From assembly GCA_937907455.1 (NCBI GenBank), contig CALESQ010000014.1:1-53661 (forward strand): 53,661 nt of DNA. Direction: 5' to 3'. A program made the translations under genes and the position numbers. The DNA comes from an uncultured Caldilineales bacterium. GTDB taxonomy: Bacteria > Chloroflexota > Anaerolineae > JAAEKA01. Position 1 is the first letter of the stretch. Each line of letters begins with the position of its first letter. Shown here in pieces: positions 24,746 to 32,758 of the stretch. The notes below the pieces were generated by a model that ran no database searches, was not told the origin of the DNA, and saw only the letters and a program-made list of their open reading frames with translations.

Positions 24746-24787
24746 GCCCCGACCGGGTTGTTGCTACATCCCCGCGTCGGGCTTTTT
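24746..24787 (+). terminator. Candidate riboswitch-controlled terminator 2
   Basis: A stem of about 7 bp with one bulge (24746-24753 with 24776-24782) is followed by TTTTT, 17 nt before the permease ATG. It may be a second attenuation point or the actual expression platform. Confidence 0.6.
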
Positions 24788-24804
24788 GTTGCCGTATTCT
24801 TGTT

Positions 24805-25635
24805 ATGACAAGTGTGCTAAAGCCTATGTGGCCTGCTGCCTTTCAGAACACACCTACCGAGCGTCGGCCCGCTGCTACGCGCTTCAAAACCGAATGGCTG
24901 CTCACCCCGCTGATGCTGGCGCTGGCTGTACTGGCCTGGGAAGGGCTGGTGCGCTGGCGACGCTATCCCACCTTCATTCTGCCCGGCCCCGGCGTAGTGG
25001 CGCGGCGCGCCTGGCAAGTGATGGGCGATGGCACGCTCTGGCGGCATACCCAAATCACCCTGCAGGAAATCGTGATGGGCATGGCACTGGGGTTGAGTGT
25101 AGCCCTGGTGCTGGGTTATTTGCTCGCCAAGTCACGACGGCTGGAGCGCCTGCTTTCCCCTTATCTGGTAGCCTCGCAAGCTATTCCCATCATCGCGCTG
25201 GCTCCGCTGTTGCTGATCTGGATCAAGTCGCCCGGTCTGAGCAAGGTGCTGATCGTTGCCTTGACCCTGTTCTTTGCCGCGCTGATCAATGTCATCGTCG
25301 GCATCCGCTCGGTTCAACCCGATTTGCTGGCGCTGATGCACTCGCTGCAAGCCAGCCGCTGGCAAATTTTGCTCAAGCTAGAGATTCCTGCGGCCATGCC
25401 GGTGTTGCTGGGTGGCCTGAAAATCGGCGTCACCCTGGCTGTGATCGGCGCGGTGGTGGCTGAATTTGTCGGCGCCGACCGCGGCCTGGGCTATCTCATC
25501 AACCTGGCGCGCGGTATTCTCGATACGCCACTGCTTTTCGTGGCCCTTTTCACCCTGGTAGCTATCGCTGTGCTGCTCTATGCTGCTGTCAGCCTGCTGG
25601 AGCATCTGGTGCTAGGCTGGCAACGCATCACATAA
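24805..25635 (+). CDS. ABC transporter permease, probable riboflavin uptake (RibX-like)
   Basis: The protein has 276 residues and about six membrane helices of the BPD_transp_1 fold. The EAA-type cytoplasmic loop that contacts the ATPase is LEIPAAMPVLLGGLKIG (about 192-208). Sequence style matches the SsuC/TauC/ThiX permease group that works with NMT1/THI5-like binding proteins. The ATG at 24805 lacks an obvious ribosome-binding site; an in-frame ATG at 24826 is an alternative. Control by an FMN riboswitch, plus the precedent of RibXY in Chloroflexus-type bacteria, makes riboflavin or a flavin precursor the likely substrate (inference). A 26-bp gap leads to the binding-protein gene. Confidence 0.88.
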   Translation: MTSVLKPMWPAAFQNTPTERRPAATRFKTEWLLTPLMLALAVLAWEGLVRWRRYPTFILPGPGVVARRAWQVMGDGTLWRHTQITLQEIVMGMALGLSVALVLGYLLAKSRRLERLLSPYLVASQAIPIIALAPLLLIWIKSPGLSKVLIVALTLFFAALINVIVGIRSVQPDLLALMHSLQASRWQILLKLEIPAAMPVLLGGLKIGVTLAVIGAVVAEFVGADRGLGYLINLARGILDTPLLFVALFTLVAIAVLLYAAVSLLEHLVLGWQRIT

Positions 25636-25661
25636 AAAAAACTGTTTATAGGAGTCTTCCC

Positions 25662-26711
25662 ATGCAAACCCATCGTTTACTTTTCCTCAGCCTCTGGTTG
25701 ATGATCAGCCTGCTGGCAGGCTGCACGCCGCCTGCCGCAGCGCCAGCTACACCGGCTGCTGCCGACCCTACGACGCCTGTCTCCACAGAAGCCGCAGTTC
25801 CCAGCGCCCTCACGCTGGGGCTGGGCTATATCCCCAGCGTGCAGTTTGCGCCCTTCTACGTAGCACAAGCCAAGGGCTTTTTTGCGCAGGAAGGGCTTGA
25901 AGTCACCTTTGAACATGGTGCAGAGAGTGATTTTATGCAGCGTATCGGTGTCAACGATATGCAATTTGCCATTGCCAGCGGCGAGCAGGTGATTTTGGCC
26001 CGCAGCCAGCAGCTTCCCATCACCTATGTCATGCGCTGGTACCAGCGCTTTCCCGTGGTGGTGATGTCACCGGCAGAAAAAGGCTTGGATGAAGTCAGCA
26101 AGCTGGCCGGGCAGCGTGTGGGCATTCCGGGGATGTACGGAGCCAGCCTGGTGGCCTGGAAAGCCCTGAGCTATGTCAGTGGGCTGGATGAAAGCAGCGT
26201 GTCGCTGGAGACCATCGGCTTTACACAGGCCGCGGCAGTGTCCGAAGGGCGCGTAGATGCCGCGTTAGACTACATCACCAACGGCCCGGTGCAGTTGCGG
26301 CTGGCCGGGCAGGAAGTTACGGTGATCGCCGTAGCGGATCTGATCAACCTGCCGGCCAATGGCTTGATCACCAACGATCAAACCATTGCTGAAAACCCGG
26401 CGCTGGTGCAAAAAATGACCACCGCCCTGATCAACGGTATTCGCTACACGCTGGCCAACCCCGATGAAGCCTTTGCCATCAGCTTGCAGGCTGTGCCGGA
26501 GGCTGGCGGCGACAACGAAGCTGCCAACCGCGCCGTGTTCGATGCCTCGCTGGCGCTGTGGGAGAGCAAAGATGGTCTTTTAGGGCTGTCCAATGGCGCT
26601 GAGTGGCAAGAGGCTGCCGATTTCATGCAAAAAACCGGCCTGATCAGCAGCAAGCCCGCGCAGGACACCCTGTTCACCAACCGCTTTGCCGAGGCGGCGC
26701 AAACACCCTAA
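25662..26711 (+). CDS. NMT1/THI5-like substrate-binding lipoprotein, probable riboflavin transporter (RibY-like)
   Basis: The protein has 349 residues with an AGGAG ribosome-binding site. The lipoprotein signal has lipobox LAGC (Cys21), followed by a Pro/Ala/Thr linker. The NMT1/SsuA-like domain (about 48-345) begins LTLGLGYIPSVQFAPFYVAQ and includes GFFAQEGLEVTFEHG and the hinge GQRVGIPGMYGASLVAWKAL. Members bind thiamine precursors, sulfonates or, in RibY, riboflavin. FMN-riboswitch control upstream favours flavin here. The protein should be anchored outside the membrane and deliver ligand to the permease. The ATPase gene starts 4 bp after its stop. Confidence 0.9.
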   Translation: MQTHRLLFLSLWLMISLLAGCTPPAAAPATPAAADPTTPVSTEAAVPSALTLGLGYIPSVQFAPFYVAQAKGFFAQEGLEVTFEHGAESDFMQRIGVNDMQFAIASGEQVILARSQQLPITYVMRWYQRFPVVVMSPAEKGLDEVSKLAGQRVGIPGMYGASLVAWKALSYVSGLDESSVSLETIGFTQAAAVSEGRVDAALDYITNGPVQLRLAGQEVTVIAVADLINLPANGLITNDQTIAENPALVQKMTTALINGIRYTLANPDEAFAISLQAVPEAGGDNEAANRAVFDASLALWESKDGLLGLSNGAEWQEAADFMQKTGLISSKPAQDTLFTNRFAEAAQTP

Positions 26712-26715
26712 GCCA

Positions 26716-27546
26716 ATGGCACTGTTCACTCTCGCAGCTTCATCTGCAGCGCTGCCGGTTGTGGCAAACGCTGATGAGCCGCTGCTGGTTGCCCGCCAAA
26801 TCGAGCGTGAATACGACTCACCGGCAGGCAACGCGCGGCCTTCTCTGCGCGCCCTGGCCGACACCAGCTTCGAAGTAGCCGCGGGAGAGTTCATTTGCGT
26901 GGTGGGGCCTTCGGGCTGCGGCAAAACCACCCTGCTGCGTATTCTGGGTGGGCTGCTGGAGCCAACGCGCGGCGAGGTGTTGCTGAAAGGCCACCCCCTG
27001 CGCGGTCCGCGACCGGAAATCGGCTATGTGTTCCAACACGCCAACCTGATGCCGTGGCGCAGTGTGCTGCGCAACGTGGCCTTGCCCCTGGAGCTGCAAC
27101 ACCGGCCCGCGGGCGATATTGCCGCGCAGGCCCGAGCGGCCTTGGCGCTGGTGGGGCTGCAAGGCTTCGAGCATTCTTACCCGCGCCAGCTCTCCGGCGG
27201 CATGGCCCAACGCGCAGCGCTGGCGCGCACGCTGGTGCATGCCCCTGAGCTACTGCTGCTTGACGAGCCATTCGGCGCGTTGGATGCCATCTCGCGCGAG
27301 CGCATGAACCTGGAGCTGTTCAACATCCGCCGCGCCTATGCCTACACCGCGGTGATGGTAACGCACAGCATCAGCGAAGCCGTGTTTCTGGCTGACCGTG
27401 TGTTGGTGATGAGCCGACGGCCGGGCCGCATCATGGCGCAAATCCGCGTGCCGCTGGCTCACCCGCGCACGCTGGACCTGATGGGGTCGCCGGAGTTTGC
27501 TGCCGTCACCCAGCAGGTACGCCGTGCCATTGATCCCGCCGTGTAG
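26716..27546 (+). CDS. ABC transporter ATP-binding protein of the flavin-type operon
   Basis: The protein has 276 residues from the ATG at 26716. No clear ribosome-binding site is visible, and a GTG near 26760 is an in-frame alternative. The cassette is complete: Walker A GPSGCGKTT (near residue 70), Q-loop YVFQHANLMPW, signature LSGGMAQRAALAR, Walker B LLLLDEPFGALD and H-loop VTHSISEAV. It groups by motif with SsuB/TauB-type importers. The first 35 residues are an Ala-rich extension not typical of the family, another sign that the true start may be later. It energises the adjacent permease. A strong terminator follows at 27610-27651. Confidence 0.92.
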   Translation: MALFTLAASSAALPVVANADEPLLVARQIEREYDSPAGNARPSLRALADTSFEVAAGEFICVVGPSGCGKTTLLRILGGLLEPTRGEVLLKGHPLRGPRPEIGYVFQHANLMPWRSVLRNVALPLELQHRPAGDIAAQARAALALVGLQGFEHSYPRQLSGGMAQRAALARTLVHAPELLLLDEPFGALDAISRERMNLELFNIRRAYAYTAVMVTHSISEAVFLADRVLVMSRRPGRIMAQIRVPLAHPRTLDLMGSPEFAAVTQQVRRAIDPAV

Positions 27547-27609
27547 CCGTCAACTACACGCGCAACTATACTTTCGCGGCTTGGGTGCAGCCTCAGCCCA
27601 TGCCATCTG

Positions 27610-27651
27610 ACACGCGACTCGACCGCTTTGTGGTCTTGTCGCGTGTTTTTT
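27610..27651 (+). terminator. Rho-independent terminator of the riboswitch operon
   Basis: A 9-bp outer stem (27610-27618 with 27638-27646) and a 4-bp inner stem (27621-27624 with 27632-27635) are followed by six T residues. It ends the three-gene transporter transcript. Confidence 0.88.
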
Positions 27652-27679
27652 CACCAAGTAGACCGCGCACTATATGGTA

Positions 27680-27688
27680 TGGTATAAT
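27680..27688 (+). promoter_or_regulatory. Extended -10 promoter before the restriction remnant
   Basis: TGG-TATAAT (27680-27688) is an extended -10 with a perfect hexamer and only a weak -35. It lies 38 bp upstream of the NotI-like ATG. Confidence 0.5.
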
Positions 27689-27726
27689 CGCCCCGCCAAA
27701 CTCTTGGCCCGTTTCAGGATAAAATC

Positions 27727-28401
27727 ATGCCATCTAATCCTCTTGTCGAAGTCTTTGGTTTCCCAGCAGAAGATATGTCGGAGGCTGCGGTTAGAGCGCG
27801 CCGAACGCGCCTTTGCCCCTTTGGCAATCCGGCCAGTCTGCATTGCAGCAAAGCGAGCGCCACTAACCCAATCGGTGTTTGTTCTGTGAAGCAAGGCGAC
27901 CAAATCGCGATTATCTGTCCTGTACGCTTGCGCCAACACAACATCTTTATAGCCGATGCTGCTGATTTCTTTTTTCCGGGGCAGCGATTTGTCGCACTGA
28001 CCGAAGTACGTCTGAAAGACCGCTATGAAAAGGCAGCGGGAAACATAGATGTAGTCATTGCTGCACTGGACGAAAACGAACAAATCGTTGATTTCGGCGC
28101 AATCGAAGTACAGGCTGTCTATATTTCCGGCAACATAAGCAAGGCCTTTCACCGCTACATGGAAGCGCCTGCTACAAACTTCGACATGGAATGGCCGGGG
28201 AAAAACTATCCAAAGCCCGATTATCTATCTTCTTCACGCAAGCACCTCCTTCCGCAGTTAATGTTCAAAGGCAGAATTTTACACACCTGGCAGAAAAAGA
28301 TAGCGGTTGTAGTCCATAGTGAGTTTTTTAAACAATTACCACCGTTGCAAACAGTAGCCCCATCCGAATCAGTTTTATACACGGCGATGCCTTTGACGTG
28401 A
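27727..28401 (+). pseudogene. Truncated NotI-family restriction endonuclease
   Basis: The frame encodes 224 residues, matching the N-terminal part of NotI-family endonucleases (R.NotI is about 380 residues). Four cysteines, C30, C40, C52 and C64 (in RLCPF, HCSK, GVCSV and IICPV), match the Cys4 iron site of NotI. A PD-(D/E)xK core follows: GNIDVV and GAIEVQ with Asp and Glu/Gln in the expected positions, then QAVYISGN and PDYLSSSRK. Homology seems to stop near 28365, after which the last eight or nine residues are out-of-frame methyltransferase sequence. The C-terminal third is lost, so activity is doubtful. Base composition is lower in GC than its neighbours, suggesting acquisition by transfer. 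Confidence 0.8.
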
Positions 28402-28694
28402 TAGAACAGCACCACGACCAGCATGAGGTCGCTTTTTTCATTGATCCACCCTGCACTGCATCAACCAAAAAAGCTGGCAGACGTCTCTATACTCACCATG
28501 AAATTGATCATCAACGCCTGTTCCATCTGACTGCTGACGTAAGTGGTGATTTTCTAATGACTTATGACGATGCTCAAGAAGTACGTCTTCTGGCCGAACA
28601 ACATCAGATGGCTACCAGACTGGTTTCAATGACCAACACGCACCACGCAACCCTCTATGAATTGCTGATTGGCCGCGATCTGAATTGGGTGTAG
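28372..28694 (+). pseudogene. C-terminal remnant of an adenine-specific DNA methyltransferase
   Basis: Reading the frame of 28398 back to about 28372 gives FIHGDAFDVIEQHHDQHEVA, continuing into FFIDPPC, AGRRLYTHHEIDH, GDFLMTYDDA and TNTHHATLYELLIGRDL. These match the C-terminal half of N6-adenine methyltransferases that accompany NotI-like enzymes. The SAM-binding N-terminal half and start codon are missing, and motif IV reads DPPC instead of DPPY. The upstream frame is open only to about 28332. The fragment abuts the endonuclease fragment out of frame, so one deletion appears to have removed both the endonuclease C-terminus and the methyltransferase N-terminus. The stop lies 3 bp before the AlaX-type gene. 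Confidence 0.78.
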
Positions 28695-28697
28695 CAG

Positions 28698-29888
28698 ATG
28701 ACTGAACGCCTTTATCTTAACGACACTACGCGCCAGCACTTTGCAGCAACGGTGATAGCTAGCCGCGAGCTGGACGGCCATCCCGCGGTGAGGCTGGATC
28801 GCACCGCCTTTTACCCCGCGGGCGGCGGCCAGCCACACGACACCGGCACACTGAACGATGTCGCCGTGGCAGAGGTACGCAGCGACGGCGATGCCATCTG
28901 GCACCTGCTGAGCAAGCCGCTGGCCGCAGGCAGTGCGGTGCAGGGCCGCATTCATTGGCCGCGCCGCTGGGATCACATGCAAAACCACAGCGGCCAGCAC
29001 ATTCTCACCCAGGCATTTCTGCAAAGTCACGACGCCGATACGGTGGCCTGGCGGCTGAGCGACCATACCCTGACCATTGACCTGAATCGCGCCGGGCTGG
29101 ATGACAGCGCCCTGCTGGCTGCGGAAACACTGGCTAACGCCGCCATTCAGCGCAACCTGCCCATCACCGCGCGCCTGGTGGATGCTGCCGAACTGTCCAC
29201 CCTGGCCCTGCGCAAGCAACCTGCTGTAAACGGCCCCGTGCGCGTGGTAGAAATTGCCGGGTATGACCGCGTGGCCTGCGCCGGCACGCACGTTGCCAGC
29301 ACCGCCGAGGTGGGATTGATCAAAATCCTGCGCAGCGAACGGCGCGGCACAGAAACCCGCATTCACTTCGTGTGCGGAGGCCGTGCCCTGGCCGATTACC
29401 AACGCAAACACGAGCAACTGCGTGGCCTGGCAGCGCACCTCGGCTGCGCCGAAGATGAAGTAGCCACCGCCGTACACCGTCTGCAAGCGCAGGCCGAAAG
29501 CTCGTTTCGCGCCTGGCGTCAGGCTCAAGCTGCGCTGGTAAGCGTTGAGGCGACACGGCTCACCCAGGCCGCACCGCCTACGGGTCTCGTCAGCGGCTTT
29601 TACCCGGATTGGGACAGCGACCAACTAAAACAGTTAACCCAAACCCTGCGGGGCACACCGGGCTTGCTGATCGCGCTGGGCGGCGCGGGCAGCCAGATCC
29701 ACCTGGCCCGCAGTGCTGATCGCAGCGAAGATGCCGGCGCCCTGCTGCGGGCCGCGCTGCAAGCGGTGGGCGGGCGCGGTGGCGGCAGGCCAGACAGCGC
29801 CCAGGGAGCCGCTCCCACCGCCGAAGCCGCCCACCAGGCATTGCAATGGATCGTTGCCGCGCAGTCTGAAGCGCAGCAAGCCATCTAA
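28698..29888 (+). CDS. AlaX-type alanyl-tRNA editing protein
   Basis: The protein has 396 residues and is homologous to the editing and C-Ala parts of alanyl-tRNA synthetase without the aminoacylation core. It should hydrolyse mischarged Ser- or Gly-tRNA(Ala) in trans. The N-terminal segment has FYPAGGGQPHDTG (about 38-50). The zinc-binding editing site is HSGQH (near 97) and CAGTH (near 194). A coiled helix and a DHHA1-like C-terminus (about 300-396) complete the AlaX-L layout, though the DHHA1 part is followed by an Ala/Gly-rich insertion. The ATG is 3 bp after the methyltransferase remnant, and a further MBL gene follows 24 bp downstream. Confidence 0.92.
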   Translation: MTERLYLNDTTRQHFAATVIASRELDGHPAVRLDRTAFYPAGGGQPHDTGTLNDVAVAEVRSDGDAIWHLLSKPLAAGSAVQGRIHWPRRWDHMQNHSGQHILTQAFLQSHDADTVAWRLSDHTLTIDLNRAGLDDSALLAAETLANAAIQRNLPITARLVDAAELSTLALRKQPAVNGPVRVVEIAGYDRVACAGTHVASTAEVGLIKILRSERRGTETRIHFVCGGRALADYQRKHEQLRGLAAHLGCAEDEVATAVHRLQAQAESSFRAWRQAQAALVSVEATRLTQAAPPTGLVSGFYPDWDSDQLKQLTQTLRGTPGLLIALGGAGSQIHLARSADRSEDAGALLRAALQAVGGRGGGRPDSAQGAAPTAEAAHQALQWIVAAQSEAQQAI

Positions 29889-29912
29889 AAAAAGGAAAAA
29901 GGCAGTTACACC

Positions 29913-30947
29913 ATGCAAGAAATCGCTCCGGGCGTTTATGTCCACCTCGATTTTCGCGGCAGCAATGTGGGCTTGATTGAGACCAGCGAAGGCAATATCC
30001 TGGTTGACACCCCGCTGATCCCTTCGGAAAACCAACGCTGGCTGAGCCATATCGCAGAGGTCACAGGCAACAAGCGCATTCTATACGTCATCAACACCGA
30101 TCATCACCGCGGGCATGTGCTGGGCAACCAGTTCTACCACGCGCCGGTGATTGCCCATGACCTGGCCTGGAAGAACATGCGCGGCTACGGCACAAACTTC
30201 TGTCAGCGCGTGGTCGACTCTTTCAAACGCGAGCCGCGCATTCAGGCGGAATTGGCTAACCTGGAAATTGTACGCCCCACCATCACCTTCGACTCGCGGC
30301 TTGATCTGGAGCATGGCGGACGCACCGTGCGCCTCATCCACATCGGCGGGCACACCGAGGCCACCATTCTGGTGTGGCTGCCGCACGAAAAAGTGCTGTT
30401 TGCCGGTGATACCGTGTGGAGCGACCAACATCCGTACATGGCGCAGGCCAACAGCAAGCAGTGGCTTGAGGCCCTCAGCTACATCCGCAAGCTGCATCCC
30501 ACAGCCATTGTGCCAGGTCACGGCCAAATCACCACGCTTGAGGCCACCGGCCCGCTGTCGGAATATATCCGCTATGTACGGCGGCAGGTGCGGGTGCGCA
30601 TCCGCCGCGGCCTGAGCAAACAGGAAACCGCCAGCTCGCTGGTGAAAACCCTGGTGCCCATGTTCCCGGTGCCCAGCGACCGACGCAGCAAGATCGAATC
30701 GCAGATCAAGCAAGGCATCAACCGTGTCTACAACGAATACAAGAAGGGCAGCGAGCCGAGCAAGCCGGGCGAGGACGAGGACGACCTGGGGTTGGACACG
30801 GTGGCAGAAGAAACAACCAGCGACGAAGACCATGTAGACCTCTACATTGAGACCGCAATCGGGGTTGAGGCAGAGCCGGAAGAGCGGGAGCGCGATCCGC
30901 TGGACGACGATGATTTCGACGATGAAGAGGATGACTTTGACGACTAA
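29913..30947 (+). CDS. MBL-fold hydrolase with acidic C-terminal tail
   Basis: The protein has 344 residues. The metallo-beta-lactamase domain covers about 1-220. The metal motif reads NTDHHRGHVLGN, so the first His of HxHxDH is replaced by Asp; later ligands are HIGGHTEA, FAGDTVWSD and VPGHGQ, as in normal members. A helical region (about 215-280) follows, then an acidic tail of roughly 60 residues ending in DDDDFDDEEDDFDD. The tail is not part of the family and may be a flexible interaction segment. The substrate is unknown. It follows the AlaX gene by 24 bp and probably shares its transcript. Confidence 0.88.
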   Translation: MQEIAPGVYVHLDFRGSNVGLIETSEGNILVDTPLIPSENQRWLSHIAEVTGNKRILYVINTDHHRGHVLGNQFYHAPVIAHDLAWKNMRGYGTNFCQRVVDSFKREPRIQAELANLEIVRPTITFDSRLDLEHGGRTVRLIHIGGHTEATILVWLPHEKVLFAGDTVWSDQHPYMAQANSKQWLEALSYIRKLHPTAIVPGHGQITTLEATGPLSEYIRYVRRQVRVRIRRGLSKQETASSLVKTLVPMFPVPSDRRSKIESQIKQGINRVYNEYKKGSEPSKPGEDEDDLGLDTVAEETTSDEDHVDLYIETAIGVEAEPEERERDPLDDDDFDDEEDDFDD

Positions 30948-31013
30948 GGCCACAGCGCGGCCCGCCCAGGCACAACGCGGCGACCTGCCGCGCCAAGCCG
31001 GTGGAGCCAGGTG

Positions 31014-32645
31014 ATGCCCGCGGCCTCTGCACGACTGCGCCGCAGCGAGGCAGCATGGGCGCGCGCCAACGCCCGCCTGCGCCCGCGCTGGCGCCTGCTG
31101 CTGGCGCTGCTGATCGCACTGGCCGGGATTGGCCTGGCGGCTTACAGCATCGCCCGCCACAACGCCTTCAACTCCAAGGCCTACGATCTGGGCCTGCACG
31201 CGCAGGTGTGGTGGAACACCGCGCACGGCCGCCTTTTCGCCAGCTCCATCGAAGTCAACAACTATTTGGGTGATCATGTTTCGCCGATCATCCTGCCGCT
31301 GGCCCTGCTCTATCGGCTGTGGCCTGACCCGCGGCTGCTGCTCGCGCTGCAAGCCGCGGCGCTGGCGCTGGGCGCGTGGCCGCTGGCCCTGCTGGCGAAG
31401 CGGCGTCTGGCTACGGTATGGCCTGAACACGCTCACCTGGCTGCCGTGGGGCTGGCGCTGATCTATCTCTTGTACCCGGCACTGGGTTTTGTCAACCGCT
31501 TTGAGTTCCACGAAGAAGTGCTGGCTGTGCCGCTGCTGCTGGCCGCGTTCTGGCTGGGCGAGCTGCGGCGCTTTGGCTGGATGAGCGCGGCCTTGCTGGC
31601 AACACTGCTCACCAAAGAAGATGCCGGGCTGACGGTGGCGGCCTTCGGCCTGTGGCTGGCCTGGCGCGACCGTGCTGAACGGCGGACGCGTCTGCTGGGC
31701 CTCGGCTGGGGGGCGCTGGGGCTGGCGTGGTCGCTTTTTGGGCTGCTGGTAGTTATTCCGGCCTTCCGCGGGGCCGAGTCAGACACGCTGGCGCGCTATG
31801 CCTGGCTGGGTGACAGCCCGCGCGCCGCGGCGATGCATCTGCTCACCCAGCCGGTGGATGTGGTGACGCACCTGCTGCACCCGCGCCGTGTGAGCATGCT
31901 GCTGCGGGCGCTGCTGCCACTGAGCTTGCTGCCGCTGCTGTCACCGGCCTTGCTGGTGGCGCTGCCCGGCCTGCTGATCAACGGCCTGGCAGACAATTTC
32001 TACCAGTCCGCGATCTACTTTCACTACATCACCCTGCAAATTCCCATCTATTTTGCGGCTGCGGTTTATGGGCTGGAGCGCCTGGCGCGCCGCGCGTCTG
32101 CGGCGCTGCTGCTGCCTCTGCTCTTTGCCTGCACGCTGTTGGGCATCGGTCTGGACCAGTTTTGGCAAGTGCCTACCGGTCAGCCAGGCTGGGAAAACTA
32201 TAGCCTGCGCCCGATGACCGACCCTGCCGCGTTCCGCGCGGTGGCCGCGACGCTGCCGACGGATGCGGCGGTGGCGACCACGGAAGCCTACGCCGCGCAC
32301 CTCGCCAACCGGCAGGAGCTGTATCTGCTGCACGATCCGCGCATCCTGAGCGTGGCCGACCAGGTGGATTGGGTGTTGGTGGACCTGAACGACACGCGCT
32401 ACGGGGCGCGGCCGCGGCAACTGTACGGCCTGCTGCGCTGGATAGGCGAGCGCCGCGGCCTCGGCGTGCACGCTTTCGCCGGGGATGTGGTGCTGCTGGG
32501 GCCGGGCGAGGGTGACGCGATCGCGGGTGCGGCCTATGCCGCGCGCCTGGCCGCGCTGCAACGCGCCCACGCGGGCGATGCGCTGGATGCAGGGATGGCC
32601 GCGGCGCTGGGCGAACGCTATTTCGCGCCAGCCAGCGGAGAGTAG
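31014..32645 (+). CDS. DUF2079 membrane protein
   Basis: The protein has 543 residues from the ATG at 31014, with GGAG about 9 nt upstream; a GTG at 31011 is also in frame. It matches DUF2079 (PF09852), polytopic membrane proteins resembling glycosyltransferase-type C/PMT folds. About ten hydrophobic helices are visible between residues 28 and 385. Characteristic early sequence is FNSKAYDLGLHAQVWWNTAH, then GDHVSPII, with acidic residues facing outside as in GT-C enzymes. A soluble C-terminal domain (about 390-543) follows. The family reaction is not established. Codon use is strongly GC-biased, like its neighbours. Confidence 0.9.
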   Translation: MPAASARLRRSEAAWARANARLRPRWRLLLALLIALAGIGLAAYSIARHNAFNSKAYDLGLHAQVWWNTAHGRLFASSIEVNNYLGDHVSPIILPLALLYRLWPDPRLLLALQAAALALGAWPLALLAKRRLATVWPEHAHLAAVGLALIYLLYPALGFVNRFEFHEEVLAVPLLLAAFWLGELRRFGWMSAALLATLLTKEDAGLTVAAFGLWLAWRDRAERRTRLLGLGWGALGLAWSLFGLLVVIPAFRGAESDTLARYAWLGDSPRAAAMHLLTQPVDVVTHLLHPRRVSMLLRALLPLSLLPLLSPALLVALPGLLINGLADNFYQSAIYFHYITLQIPIYFAAAVYGLERLARRASAALLLPLLFACTLLGIGLDQFWQVPTGQPGWENYSLRPMTDPAAFRAVAATLPTDAAVATTEAYAAHLANRQELYLLHDPRILSVADQVDWVLVDLNDTRYGARPRQLYGLLRWIGERRGLGVHAFAGDVVLLGPGEGDAIAGAAYAARLAALQRAHAGDALDAGMAAALGERYFAPASGE

Positions 32646-32672
32646 CGCGGCCAGGCGCGCGGCGTGCAGGGT

Positions 32673-32702
32673 TTGCCCGCCTGACGCTGCTTGCAGTATA
32701 CT
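32673..32702 (+). promoter_or_regulatory. Promoter of the type I restriction operon
   Basis: TTGCCC (32673-32678), an 18-bp spacer and TATACT (32697-32702) form a plausible promoter. The start near 32709 gives a leader of about 50 nt before hsdM. Confidence 0.5.
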
Positions 32703-32758
32703 GCCATTCATTACCCGCCCGCCAGCCAGCCAGATCAAAAGAAAGAACGAGCTACCGC

